Shown: positions 1-10,405, numbered from the stretch's first letter. The stretch: 64,000 nt of DNA from Littorina saxatilis (GCF_037325665.1 NW_027125700.1:28548-92547); one strand, 5' to 3'. A program made the numbers and translations. The notes: generated by a model from the letters alone, not told the origin.

Positions 1-232
1 GAGATGATGCATGCGTGTCTTCGTGTTTTCCAAGCCCTGAGACTTTCGCTGTGAACGTGGGATCTTTTTCGTGCGCATGTGTGCACACGGGGGTGTTCGG
101 ACACCGAAGAGAGTCTGAAAGTTGACTCCGAGAAATAAATCTCTCGCCGAACGTGGGGATCGAACCCACGCTGATAGCGACCAACTGGCTACACAGCCAG
201 CGCGCTACCAACTGAGCTACGTCCCCGCCCCA
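1..232 (-). repeat. tRNA-headed SINE (family S2), cut by window edge
   Basis: On the minus strand the sequence begins with a tRNA-like head: a box A-like stretch (GTAGCTCAGTTGGTAGC) and a box B-like stretch (GGTTCGATCC). A ~150 bp body follows that recurs at 9832-10405 and, in its 3' part, at 20729-20890. The head lacks a matching 3' acceptor strand and runs straight into the body, so it is a SINE and not a tRNA gene. Its 3' end lies outside the window. Confidence 0.75.
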
Positions 233-364
233 CACAACACAGACGGGAACAGGAAGCACAAGCAGCACGGAACGAAACAGGTATGACAAGATGGAGGGAA
301 ACAAACAGGGAATGAAGTCTAGTCAGCAATGGGAGAATAAAGTAGATGAAACGAAGTGAAACTA

Positions 365-1092
365 AACTTCTTCTTCTTCTGCGTTTATGGGCTGAAACTC
401 CCAAGTACACTCGTGTTTTTGCACGAGTAGGTTTTTACGTGTATGGCCGTTCTTACCCCGCCATTTAGGCAACCATACGCCGCTTTCTGAGGAAACATGC
501 TGGGTATTTTCGTGTTTCTATAACCCACCGCACTTCTTCTTCTTGTCGTTCGCCAATGTTAAACTTGGAGTCCAGCTCTGGTAATGAAGCTGGTGGTCTT
601 ATGAAGAGCCTCCACAGGTCCATGCAGCTTCTCATGAAGGGGCACCGGCCTGGTCCAGATCTCTCTCCTCAGGGGCTGGAGATTTCTGCAGTCCTGCAGG
701 ATGTGGGCTGCATCCTGCTCTGCGTCTCCACAGGGACACATGGCATGACAGCTACCACCAACTGTCAAGACCTGAACAGGTAGTCATGTTCCGCCTGAGA
801 ACAGGGCACAACAGAATGCAACAACACCTGCACAAAAAACTGCGAGCCGTGCCCTCCCCCATGTGACCCACCGCACTTCTGACATGGATTACAAGATCTG
901 TACCGTGCACACTTGGTCTTGCGCTTGTGTGTTCACACGAAGGGGGAGAAGGCACCAGCAGGTTTGCACATAAGTTGATCTGGGAGATCAGAAAAATACC
1001 CACCCTTAACCCACCAAACGCGGCTGGGATTCGAACCCACGACCTCCCGCTTGGAAATCCGGCGTCTCATCCACTAAGCCACTGCGCCTGTC
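365..1092 (-). repeat. tRNA-headed SINE (family S1) split by a LINE insertion
   Basis: The minus-strand head (box B GGTTCGAATCC near 1030) starts near 1092 and the element reads leftward to a GAAGAAGAAG tail near 365. The same body order is seen in the + copy at 26455-26829. The copy is interrupted between 866 and 537 by a LINE fragment flanked by a 15-bp duplication of SINE sequence. Its distal part differs from the 26.5 kb copy, suggesting two subfamilies. Confidence 0.75.
538..865 (-). mobile_element. 5'-inverted LINE 3' end inserted in the SINE
   Basis: The minus strand from ~770 to 556 encodes the C-terminal end of a non-LTR retrotransposon protein with a Cys/His cluster (CPCGDAEQDAAHILQDC), then a short 3' tail ending in GAAGAAG. 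The part that should precede it (RLRTGHNRMQQHLHKKLRA) lies at 782-864 on the opposite strand, a 5' inversion typical of twin priming. ACCCACCGCACTTCT is present at both 523-537 and 866-880, a 15-bp target-site duplication. The clade is uncertain; an I/Nimb-like element is possible. Confidence 0.8.
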
Positions 1093-1108
1093 CGGAAACT
1101 AAACAAAT

Positions 1109-1362
1109 GTGACCCTCCACCACGAAATGAGTCGCATGTCACCTTTGCATGATTTTCATATTTTTACATTTTCCTAAAGAGTTTTTTATGCTCTATCCAG
1201 TGGTGAAAACCGTTTTAGAAAAGAGCGAAAACTGTTTGAGTTATAAGCCTGTGACTAAGGTGACCCTCACACTGTTGGTACCAGACACTCTCCGGACTTA
1301 TATCAAGCCTAGCGCAGAACCGCGCGAGGTGACATGCGACTCATTTCGTGGTGGAGGGTCAC
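1109..1362. mobile_element. 254-bp MITE with ~35-bp TIRs and 4-bp TSD
   Basis: The terminal inverted repeats begin GTGACCCTCCACCACGAAAT and end with its complement. The flanking 4-bp duplication is AAAT (1105-1108 and 1363-1366). A second copy with TSD ATAT lies at 9866-10116. No coding capacity. A 4-bp TSD would fit Chapaev- or Sola1-like transposases, but no autonomous partner is seen. Its right end is 18 bp from the splice acceptor of the SLC6 exon at 1381. Confidence 0.85.
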
Positions 1363-1380
1363 AAATGTCTATGCTTTCAG

Positions 1381-1556
1381 GGTCCACGGATGGCGAGTTC
1401 GCCGTAGGTTTGCTGTCCGCCATCGCCACGGTGCTTCCCGTACCGATAGTGGGGATCTATAACATGTGGAAACGCAAGGGGTCGTGCCTGGAGAAACTCC
1501 GCTCTGTCGTCAAGCCTACCGACAGGTGGGGCCCTGCTACCTTCAAAATGCGCAAG
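1381..1556 (+). CDS. SLC6 transporter gene 1, penultimate exon (partial gene)
   Basis: The exon is bounded by an acceptor (TATGCTTTCAG) and a donor (AAG|GTTAGT). Phase 1 in, phase 0 out. It encodes the last transmembrane helix (TM12; VGLLSAIATVLPVPIVGIYN) and the following cytoplasmic stretch with the SLC6 signature WGPA. The match to the C-terminal part of the SLC6 genes at 31.4 and 55.0 kb is clear (RWGPATFKMRK versus MWGPASIKHRK). Earlier exons lie upstream of the window. SLC6 proteins are plasma-membrane sodium-coupled carriers of amino acids, GABA, glycine or monoamines; the substrate cannot be told from this fragment. An AT-rich MITE sits directly upstream of the acceptor. Confidence 0.85.
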
Positions 1557-1601
1557 GTTAGTTCCCGTGTCTATGTTGTACTCTCATGGGTGTTTTGATA
1601 G

Positions 1602-2372
1602 GTTGTGTGTGTGTGTGTGTGTATGTGTGTGTGTGTGTGTGTGTGTCTCTCTCTCTCTGTCTCGCTCTCTTTACTGCCCCCCCCCCCCCCTCTTGGGGAA
1701 CTGCAGTATTGATAGTCTCAAACAGCGATAGGTATGTTTACGTTTCAATTTTGTATTCTTACGTAGGGTTTTATTTGTTCATGAAGAGTGTACATTTGGT
1801 CTCTGTCTCTGTGTCTCTGTGTCTCTCTGTCTCTTTCTTTCATCCTCTCACTCTATCTATCTCTCACTCTCTCTGTTACTTTTTTTTTTTTATCTCTCAT
1901 TGTCTTTCTGTCTGTCTCTTTCCCACCACTACAAGCTAAAATTGGGGCACTGCCTCTCTGCCTCTCTGCCTCTCTGCCTCTCTGCCTCTCTGCCTCACTG
2001 CCTCTCTGCCTCTCTGCCTCACTGCCTCTCTGCCTCTCTGCCTCTGCCTCACTGCCTCTCTGCCTCTCTGCCTCTCTGCCTCACTGCCTCTCTGCCTCTT
2101 TGCCTCTCTGCCTCACTGCCTCTCTGCCTCTCTGCCTCACTGCCTCTCTGCCTCTCTGCCTCTCTCAAACAGCTCAATGTATGCAACACACATTTTAAAA
2201 CGAGGCAGAGAGGCAGAGAGGCACTCTGCCTCTCTGCATCACTGCCTCTCTGCCTCACTGCCTCTGCCTCTCTGCCTCTCTGCCTCACTGCCTCTCTGCC
2301 TCTCTGCCTCACTGCCTCTCTGCCTCTCTGCCTCTCTCAAACAGCTCAATGTATGCAACACACATTTTAAAA
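1602..2372. repeat. GT/CT microsatellites and TCTGCCTC minisatellite
   Basis: This intronic stretch holds (GT)n near 1602-1650, a C-run near 1681, pyrimidine-rich DNA, then an 8-bp TCTGCCTC minisatellite at ~1950-2170 and ~2225-2338. Each minisatellite block is followed by a copy of the same ~40 bp segment (CAAACAGCTCAATGTATGCA...), so the whole module is duplicated. ORFs through it are repeat artefacts. Confidence 0.9.
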
Positions 2373-2383
2373 CGATAAAAAAA

Positions 2384-3168
2384 CCAAGTCGCGTCAGGCA
2401 AAAATACCACTTTCAGTCAAGCTGTCGAACTCACAGAATGAAACTGAACACAATGCAATTTTTCAGCAAGACCGTATACTCGTAGCGTCGTAAGTCCACC
2501 GCTCGTGGCAAAGGCAGTGAAATTGACAAGAAGAGCGGGATAGTAGTTGCGCTGAGAAGGATAGCACGCTTTTCTGTACCTCTCTTCGTTTTAACTTTCT
2601 GAGCGTGTTTTTAATCCAAACATATCATATCTATATGTTTTTGGAATCAGGAACCGACAAGGAATAAGATGAAAGTGTTTTTAAATTGATTTCGAAAATT
2701 TCTTTTGATCATAATTTTTATATTTTTAATTTTCAGAGCTTGTTTTTAATCCAAATATAACATATTTATATGTTTTTGGAATCAGAAAATGATGAAGAAT
2801 AAGATGAACGTAAATTTGGATCGTTTTATAAAAAAAATATTTTTTTACAATTTTCAGATTGTTAATGACCAAAGTTATTAATTAATTTTTAAGCCACCAA
2901 GCTGAAATGCAATACCGAAGTCCAGCCATTGTCGAAAGTTGCTTGGCCAAAATTTCAATCAATTTGATTGAAAAATGAGGGTGTGACAGTGCCGCCTCAA
3001 CTTTTTCAAAAAGCCGGATATGACGTCATCAAAGGTATTTATCGAAAAACAGAAAAAGAAAATCCGGGGATATCATTCCCAGGAACTCTGATGTAAAATT
3101 TCATAAAGATCGATCCAGTAGTTTGGTCTGAATCACTCTACACACACACACGCACAGACAGACAGACA

Positions 3169-3261
<93 letters not shown>

Positions 3262-3328
3262 CACGACCCTCGTCTCGATTCCCCCTCTATGTTAAAACAT
3301 TTAGTCAAAACTTGACTAAATGTAAAAA
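2384..3328 (-). mobile_element. CA/GT-core Helentron-like repeat, copy a
   Basis: This is a full copy of the most frequent repeat in the window. The sense (minus) strand starts with ACATTTAGTCAAG...GACTAAAT, continues into a GT/CA microsatellite (3166-3256), a conserved ~650 bp AT-rich body with GACGTCATATCCGG, and ends with CTTGACT plus a tail near GCGACTTG. Subterminal inverted repeats (ACATTTAGTCAAG / CTTGACTAAATGT), an internal microsatellite and lack of coding fit non-autonomous Helentron-type elements. That class assignment is inference. Confidence 0.7.
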
Positions 3329-3979
3329 CAAGACCGGAGTGCGATGTAAATCACGAGCAGTTCTTCCAAACCCATATAAAAAACATGACAAAACCAGCCT
3401 GTTTCCGCATATTGAGCCAGGATATTTTATTTAGGCATATCGACGTTGCAGTTCCGGAGCAAATGATGTACATTTCTTTACGAATTAGCGTTCAAACGTG
3501 TGTTTATTCCGTAATATAATAATGCACAGCTCGACAATATGGCCACGAACACGAACAAATAATTATACGGTACTAAGAAACAAGAATAACAACATGCCTG
3601 TCTAATACGACTAGCATTTTGCCGTGTGCGCTGTAAAATCTCCCTGACGAAAAGCAGATATCTTGTAAGTTAGCGAGTGTAATAACGAAGGCGAGTCGTA
3701 TAAAGTGTTAGCTTTTCTTGTTTTTATCGATGTTTTATGTCTTGAACTCAGCGCTAATTGTATAGGAGGTTATTCGTGTTGATACGTGTTCTAGTTAGTG
3801 ATGATAATGCTTTTGTTTGTGTGTTTGTGTGTTTGTTTGTTTGCTCGTGTATTTTCTTTTCTTTGTGTTGCTTACTCATTGAGCGTGTGTTACTATGTGT
3901 CATTTAGATGTGTATTAATTGTCTTAGCTTAAACGCACTATGGGCCTAACGCCGAATAAAACCTCGAAACCTTGAAACC
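3329..3979. other. Intronic DNA ending in a retroelement-like tail
   Basis: I recognise no gene. The last 60 bases contain AATAAAACCTCGAAACC followed by a short AAACCTTG repeat, which looks like the 3' end of a retroposed element on the + strand whose body I cannot assign. Confidence 0.4.
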
Positions 3980-3989
3980 TTGCTGACGG

Positions 3990-4250
3990 GGGGCCCGGTA
4001 GCTCAGTTGTTACAGCACTGGACTTGTGATCGGAAGGTCGCAGGTTTGAAATCGGGCCGGGATGGACACGGGTCAACTTTATGTGCAGGCCCAGAGACAG
4101 AAGCCATGTCCCACCCCCGTGTCACCACAATGGCACATAAAAGATCTTGGTCATTCTGCCATAAGTGCAGATGGCTGATACCACATAAACACGCATACAT
4201 GTTTGTATCTCATCAAAAGCCGTGAGGGCGTAAAACTGGAATCGTATAAC
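3990..4250 (+). repeat. tRNA-headed SINE (family S3)
   Basis: The tRNA-like head has box A GTAGCTCAGTTGTTACAGC and box B GGTTTGAAATC; the anticodon-loop region reads TTGTGAT, resembling tRNA-His. The body includes AAAAGATCTTGGTCATTC and ATAAGTGCAGATGGCTGATA, which recur in the 3' fragment at 8035-8205. Confidence 0.75.
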
Positions 4251-4308
4251 CCATATCTTGTCCGAAATATTTAGCCTGTAGGATATAAAGCATTCTCTCT
4301 TTCATTTT

Positions 4309-4936
4309 TTTACATTTAGTCACGTTTTGACTAAATGTTTTAACATAGACATGGAATCGAGACGAGGGTGGCGGTGTATGTGTGTATGTGTGTGCGTGTA
4401 GAACGATTCCGAGAAAACTACTGGACCGATCTTCATGAAACTTCACATTGGAGTTCCTGGGTATGATATCCCCAGAATTGTGTGTTTTTTCGATAACTTT
4501 GATGACGTCATATACGGGTTTTAATGAAAGTTGAAGCCGCACTGTCACACCCCCATTTTTCAACTTAATTGATTGATATTCTGGTCACACAATCTTCGAC
4601 GACATCCGGACTATGGGATTGCATTTCAGCTTGGAAGCTTAACAATTAGTTTATTCGTTTGCTCATTAAAGTTGTCATTAAAATCGAATTTTCAGTTACA
4701 GATCCAAACAAATACCGCATTGTATTCATCATCTTTTCCTGAATTCAAAAATGTATAGATATGTCATGTTTACTCTAAACAGAAGGAAAGAATATAGGTC
4801 CAGTAAGTACTTCGGTCGCTTGCTTCGCAGAGACGAGGGTGACCCGCCTCGGTCTTCAGGCGATGACTGTATTTTTGGTTATTGTTGGTTTGTTAACGAT
4901 TGACTAAATGTTTTTATATCGCTTCACGCGACTTGT
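4309..4936 (+). mobile_element. Helentron-like repeat, copy b (diverged, shortened)
   Basis: It starts TACATTTAGTCACG with TTTTGACTAAATG and ends GATTGACTAAATG...CACGCGACTTG. The middle part is deleted and diverged relative to copies at 2384 and 16903. Its 3' end lies ~31 bp before the acceptor of the last SLC6 exon at 4968, so the end of this intron is TE-derived. Confidence 0.75.
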
Positions 4937-4967
4937 TTTACCTTGCTGACACAACGGTTTGTTGCAG

Positions 4968-5378
4968 GTGTGGCTGAACCGCTACTCGGGCACGCTGACG
5001 GCCGAAACGGTGAGCGACTTTGGAAGCAGCATCTTCTCTCGCGACTCGCTCAAAGATGACTTCCATTACGTGACGGCCCACATGACTACCCACCACCCCA
5101 TCGGGACGCACCGCAGTTTCTTCACCGCCACCTGCCCCACAATCCAGGTCAAAGAAAGCCCACCTCCCCTTCCACAACCCGAGGCGGGCTTGGTCGCGGC
5201 CGCTGAGTCGACAGGCGTTGATCTGCCTGTGGGATCTCCGCTTTCAACGGACCTGGAGGAGAGGGAATCGTGTGTCGACGTCAGTGTGACACCGCCCCCA
5301 GGGACTCTCGGCTCGCCCAATGAGATGGGTTCTGACAAGACACCGGGAGGCAGCAGCCTCCAAGGCGTTGCAGACTAG
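4968..5378 (+). CDS. SLC6 transporter gene 1, last exon
   Basis: The acceptor GTTTGTTGCAG precedes VWLNRYSGTLTAETV, which continues in phase 0 from the exon ending at 1556 and aligns with IWLSVYAGKLGEH of the SLC6 gene at 31.4 kb. The exon encodes the cytoplasmic C-terminal tail of 136 residues and stops at TAG 5376-5378. The tail has a Pro/Ser/Thr-rich second half (KESPPPLPQPE, SVTPPPGTLGSPNE), ending LQGVAD, and no recognised domain. The gene runs left to right and its start is outside the window. It differs from the two intronless SLC6 genes by having an intron exactly at the K|V junction. Confidence 0.85.
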   Translation: MWLNRYSGTLTAETVSDFGSSIFSRDSLKDDFHYVTAHMTTHHPIGTHRSFFTATCPTIQVKESPPPLPQPEAGLVAAAESTGVDLPVGSPLSTDLEERESCVDVSVTPPPGTLGSPNEMGSDKTPGGSSLQGVAD

Positions 5379-5407
5379 AAACGTCAGACAAAACAACAAA
5401 GAAAGGG

Positions 5408-5935
5408 TCACGCGAAACTCATTACACAGCGGGAATCCAGGACAGACAAAGCACAGCGACGCTGACAACTGAGGGTAACAAAGTGGATGGAAAAGTTGAT
5501 AGGAAACTCATTAGGCCAAAAACAAAAATAGGTCTGTTTACGGTAACATAGGCATAAAAAATAGGGTCGGTAGGTCGGGAATTTTTTTTTTTTTTTTTTT
5601 TTTTTTTCCCCAAAAACCATATTTTTACGTTATTTTGCAAAAAAAAAACAAGATTTTTTTTTTTTTTTTTTTTCCCCAAATGCCAAAAAAAAGTCTGGGG
5701 TCGCGCGAAAAAAATAGGGTTGGTCGGGATACCGTAAACAGACTATTTTTTTTTTTGGCCTTACAGAGGGCAAAATCCGTCGCAGGCAAAGCATAATGAA
5801 TCTGACAAAATAGGGTGGCAAAAGGTGATGGGAAACAAACTACACGGGGGCAAATCCCTCGCAGAAAAAGTACAAAGTTGAGCTGGCAAAATTGGGTAAC
5901 AAAAGGTGTGGGGAAACTCATTACGATAGGAGAAG
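5408..5935. repeat. ~85-bp tandem repeat downstream of SLC6 gene 1
   Basis: About three degenerate units share GGGCAAAATCC..CGCAG, GACAAA, GGGTAACAAA and GGGAAACTCATTACA. They begin ~30 bp after the SLC6 stop codon and may lie in the 3' UTR. The array is interrupted at 5514-5760 by a MITE. Confidence 0.7.
5514..5760. mobile_element. PIF/Harbinger-like MITE with TTA target duplication
   Basis: The inverted ends read GGCCAAAAACAAAAATAG and GGCCAAAAAAAAAAATAG (reverse strand), followed on both sides by TCTGTTTACGGTA. TTA flanks both ends (5511-5513 and 5761-5763), the trinucleotide duplication typical of Harbinger elements. Removing it restores the tandem-repeat unit it sits in (AAACTCATTACAGAGGGC). 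Internal poly-T tracts are long. Confidence 0.85.
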
Positions 5936-6072
5936 GAGATTCTTGAAGATCTGATATTTCTTATGCATCTCATTACGGATGGACAACTCTCGCAAAACAA
6001 GTATTTTCAAATCGGTCTCGATATATCCAGTCCCTTGAGGTGATCTTATTCTGGGGAAAAGGATGTACTAAC

Positions 6073-6076
6073 TTTT

Positions 6077-6110
<34 letters not shown>

Positions 6111-6404
6111 CACACACACGCACACACACACACACACACACGCACACACACACACGCACGCACACACACGCACACATACACACACACACGCATGCACACA
6201 CACACGCACGCACACACACGCACACACGCACGCACGCACACACACACACACACGCACGCACACACACACACACACACACACGCACGCACGCACATACACA
6301 AGCACGCGCAAAACACACACACACACACGGACGCACCCACACATATAGGCGCACACACACCCACGCACGCACACACACACACGCACACACACACACACAC
6401 ACAC
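6073..6404. repeat. Long imperfect CA/CACG microsatellite
   Basis: Over 300 bp of CA dinucleotides with regular CG interruptions. ORFs of Thr-His or Cys-Val repeats on both strands are artefacts. A G-run follows at 6446-6459. Confidence 0.95.
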
Positions 6405-6532
6405 AGTCTGTAATTGAAGTTACACAAGTAAAAAATCAATAAAAGAGGGGGGGGGGGGGGAATCCTTGCATATCTAGCACATTCTTTCCCGTGAAAACAG
6501 TTCTGCTGACTATCATGGATCTGGCCAGGCTG

Positions 6533-7092
6533 TTCTACCCAATACAACCATTCTATCAAATACAACCATTCTACCTAATACAACCATTCTACCCAATACA
6601 ACCATTCTACCCATTACAACCATTCTACCCATTACAACCATTCTACCCAATACAACCACTCTACCCAATACAACCACTCTATCCAATGCAACCATTCTAC
6701 CCAATACAACCATTCTACCCAATACAACCATTCTACCCAATACAACCATTCTACCCAATACAACCATTCTACCCAATACAACCATTCTACCCAATACAAC
6801 CATTCTACCCAATACAACCATTCTACCCAATACAACCATTCTACCCATTACAACCATTCTACCCAATACAACCACTCTACCCAATACAACCATTCTACCC
6901 AATACAACCATTCTACCCAATACAACCATTCTACCCAATACAACCACTCTACCCAATACAACCATTCTACCCAATACAACCATTCTACCCAATACAACCA
7001 TTCTACCCATTACAACCACTCTACCCAATACAACCATTCTACCCAATACAACCACTCTACCCAATACAACCATTCTACCCAATACAACCACA
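6533..7092. repeat. 18-bp minisatellite, about 31 copies
   Basis: The unit is AATACAACCATTCTACCC with a few recurring variants (CATTACAACC, CACTCTACCC). The unit length is a multiple of three, so frames stay open on both strands and give PFYPIQ or VVLGRM repeats. The + ORF at 6491-7129 has no flanking gene structure, so I treat it as non-coding. Confidence 0.9.
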
Positions 7093-7283
7093 ATCTGCTT
7101 GGACTCATACCAACGAATACACATCGTGACTGCAACGTGTGCATATTATGGGTTGGAGGGGGGGGGGGGGGGGGGGCAGAAATGAGTGGCTGTTAAAAAT
7201 CAATTCACACACAAAATCACACTCTGCATACAAAGCATCCTAGCAGTAAATTACAGTTGATTTCGGGAGGTGTCCACGTGGAG

Positions 7284-7925
7284 GGATGATCTTAATCCTG
7301 TGCAAAAGGATGATCTTAATCCTATGCAAAATGATGATCTTAGTCCTATGCAAAAGCACTGGCCAGATTTGAGATGGTGATCAGGATCTTTGACCGTCGC
7401 GATATAACCTTGAACGGTTGAAAACGACGTTAAACATCCCACGATTGACAAAAGGGTCTTTCCTGGCATAATTGTATAGACATATATATAAAAAAATGTC
7501 CACCCGTGTGACTTGGAATAATAGGCCGTGAAAAGTATATACTCGCCTAACACGCTTGAGATTTACTGGCCGATGTGAATGCGTGATATATTGTGTAAAA
7601 AATTCCATCTCACACGGCATATTGTAAACGCCATGAGCCTCCCTCTGGGAGGGTATGTGCGTAGAAATACTCACTAATAATAATACTAAAACACCACCAA
7701 AAAAAAAGAAAGAAAAAAAAGGATCTTTGACACGGGAAGGACTTTGCCTTAAAGAGGCGGAGGAAGACTGTACACACTTAAAGAGGCGGAGGAAGACTGT
7801 ACACACTTAAAGAGGCGGAGGGAGACTGTACACACTTAAAGAGGCGGAGGAAGACTGTACACACTTAAAGAGGCGGAGGAAGACTGTACACACTTAAAGA
7901 GGCGGAGGAAGACTGTACACACTTG
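7284..7925. repeat. Small minisatellites flanking a SINE fragment
   Basis: GATGATCTTAATCCTATGCAAAAG (24 bp, split here as GATGATCTTAAT plus CCTATGCAAAAG) occurs three times at 7284-7353. A fragment of the S5/S6-type SINE body (CACGATTGACAAAAGGGTC) lies at ~7395-7670 on the + strand. A 29-bp unit (AAAGAGGCGGAGGAAGACTG plus TACACACTT) is repeated six times at 7750-7925. Confidence 0.8.
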
Positions 7926-8034
7926 CTTTAAATGTCAAAGATACGTGCAAGAGGAGGAGGTCCAACAGTGTTATCATCTTGCAATACAGACTGGCTACGG
8001 TGGTGACATCTGCTCCCGAAAATGTATAACGACT

Positions 8035-8205
8035 GTTTTCATGCACGCAAAAGACCTCGGTCATTCTGCAATAAGTGCAGGTGGCTGATAACACCTAAGC
8101 ACACAGACACCTGGGTAGCGCGACTCTGTTGCTACTAGCTTCCCACTGGGAGGAAGTGACCCGACTGTCCCAGCGAGGGGATAATAACGTAATTGAATTG
8201 GAAAA
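8035..8205 (+). repeat. SINE S3, 3' fragment
   Basis: It shares AAAAGACCTCGGTCATTC and AATAAGTGCAGGTGGCTGAT with the SINE at 3990. It continues through CTGGGTAGCGCGACTC and ends near GGGATAATAACGTAATTGAA. The head is missing, so it is 5' truncated. Confidence 0.65.
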
Positions 8206-8394
8206 AAAAGATGCACGAAGACTAGTTACGGCATGTACTGTACTATAATAACCGCAACAACTGTTATTCATTCGTTTAGTTTGTTCACATGTAATAAAAA
8301 GCAGTTGTCTTTGAAATCATCGAGTGTTGTTGATTGAGACCATTGCTCCACGTCGACACACACCAACAACCTGCACCTGACTGCTCCCAGTGCA

Positions 8395-8705
8395 AAGTGT
8401 GTTTGTTTGTATGCCGCCCAGCCGACCACGAAGGGCCATATCAGGGCGGTGCTGCTTTGACATATATAACATGCGCCACACACAAGACAGAAGTCGCAGC
8501 ACAGGCTTCATGTCTCACCCAGTCACATTATTCTGACACCGGACCAACCCGTCCTAGCACTAACCCCATAATGCCAGACGCCAGGCGGAGCAGCCACTAG
8601 ATTGCCAATTTTAAAGTCTTAGGTATGACCCGGCCGGGGTTCAAACCCACGTCCTTCCGATCACGGGGCGGACGCCTTACCACTAGGCCAACCGTGCCGG
8701 CTCCC
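8395..8705 (-). repeat. tRNA-headed SINE (family S4)
   Basis: The minus-strand head has GGCCTAGTGGTAAGGCG and box B GGTTTGAACCC. The body includes GGGGTTAGTGCTAGGAC and GTCAGAATAATGTGACTGGG and ends with an ACAAACAAACACA-type tail. This body type is, to my recollection, widespread in molluscs. 8206-8394 holds nothing else I recognise. Confidence 0.75.
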
Positions 8706-8850
8706 GTGGAAAGTGAACATTTGTGTATGAATTAAATTTGCTGATCGACAATCGTTTCAGTTAAGAAATTAATTCATCAAGCATCCCCCCCCCCCCCCCT
8801 ATCCAATCCGCACTGAAAGCCACACAGGCGGTTGATGCTGGGTACGTGTC

Positions 8851-9372
8851 CAAGTGGAGGGGTGGTGTTAGCCTATGGACGGGTGGTGCTAGCCTATGGA
8901 CGGGTGGTGCTAGCCTATGGACGGGTGGTGCTAGCCTATGGACGGGTGGTGCTACCCTATGGACGGGTGGTGCTATCCTATGGAGGGGGGTGCTATCCTA
9001 TGGACGGGTGGTGCTATCCTATGGACGGGTGGTGCTATCTTATGGACGGGTGGTGCTAGCCTATGGAGGGGTGGTGTTAGCCTATGGACGGGTGGTGCTA
9101 TCCTATGGACGGGTGGTGCTAGCCTATGGACGGGTGGTGCTATCCTATGGAGGGGTGGTGCTAGCCTATACTATGGACGTGTGGTGCTATACTATGGACG
9201 TGTGGTGCTAGCCTATGGACGGGTGGTGCTATCCTATGGACGTGTGGTGCTATCCTATGAACGGGTGGTGCTATCCTATGGAGGGGTGGTGCTATCCTAA
9301 GGACGGGTGGTGCTATCCTATGGACGTGTGGTGCTATCCTATGAACGGGTAGTGCTATCCTATGGACGGGGA
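8851..9372. repeat. 21-bp minisatellite, about 24 copies
   Basis: The unit is GGGTGGTGCTAGCCTATGGAC with regular C/G and A/T variants (TATCCTATGG, GACGTG). Its length is a multiple of three, so several frames stay open. These ORFs are not considered genes. Confidence 0.9.
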
Positions 9373-9387
9373 GATGGATGGTGTACT

Positions 9388-9820
<433 letters not shown>

Positions 9821-9831
9821 TAACCAAATAG

Positions 9832-10405
9832 ATCAGTAGGTAGAGGTGCTGGCTTGAAACCATATGTGACCCTCCACCACGAAATGAGTCGCATGTCACC
9901 TTTGCATAATTTTCATATTTTTACATTTTTTTAAAGAGTTTTTTATGCTCTATCCAGTGGTGAAAGCCGTTTTAGAAAAGAGCGAAAATTGTTAGAGTTA
10001 TAAGCCTGTGACTAAGGTGACCCTCACGCTGTTACCAGACACTTCCTGGATTTATATTGAGCCTAGCGCAGAACCGCGCGAGGTGACATGCGACTCATTT
10101 CGTGGTGGAGGGTCACATATGTCGCTAAATCGGCATGGGTTTGATCCACACGTTCGGCGAGGGATTTATTTCCCAGAGTCAACTTTGTGCAGACTCTCCT
10201 CGGTTTCCGAACACCAGGTCTGCGCACGATAAAGATCACAAGTTCTCAGAGAACGTCTCAGGGTTTGGAAACATGAATAGACGCATGCTAGAGAGAGAAA
10301 AAAAGAGGTAGCTCCGTACTGTATGGCAGCTCACTTTCCCCAATGAGAAAGCAGCCCGTATGTCCGTGAGGGTAACCTCACATCCTGACCTCAGGTCAAA
10401 ATGAG
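9832..10405 (+). repeat. SINE S2 copy split by a 4-bp-TSD MITE
   Basis: The tRNA-like head (GATCAGTAGGTAGAGGTGC) is interrupted after CCATAT by the MITE at 9866-10116. The head resumes at GTCGCTAAATCGGCATGGG with box B GGTTTGATCC. The body continues through TCCGAACACC and GACGCATGC to GAGGGTAACCTCAC near 10375. The order matches the minus copy at 1-232. Confidence 0.75.
9866..10116. mobile_element. MITE copy 2 (GTGACCCTCC family), inside a SINE
   Basis: This is the same element as 1109-1362 with closely similar sequence. TSD ATAT lies at 9862-9865 and 10117-10120. Because the interrupted SINE sequence is known from the copy at 1-232, the insertion point and 4-bp duplication are confirmed within the window. 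Confidence 0.88.

Noticed and set aside
140-230. Apparent tRNA gene on the minus strand
   Set aside because: It has A and B boxes but no matching 3' acceptor strand, and it runs into a body shared with other SINE copies (9832, 20729). The same applies to the heads near 1030, 4000, 8660, 26300 and 26490.
6491-7129. 212-codon ORF of PFYPIQ repeats
   Set aside because: The unit is 18 bp, so open frames are automatic on both strands. No splice sites, signal peptide or non-repetitive domain support a gene.
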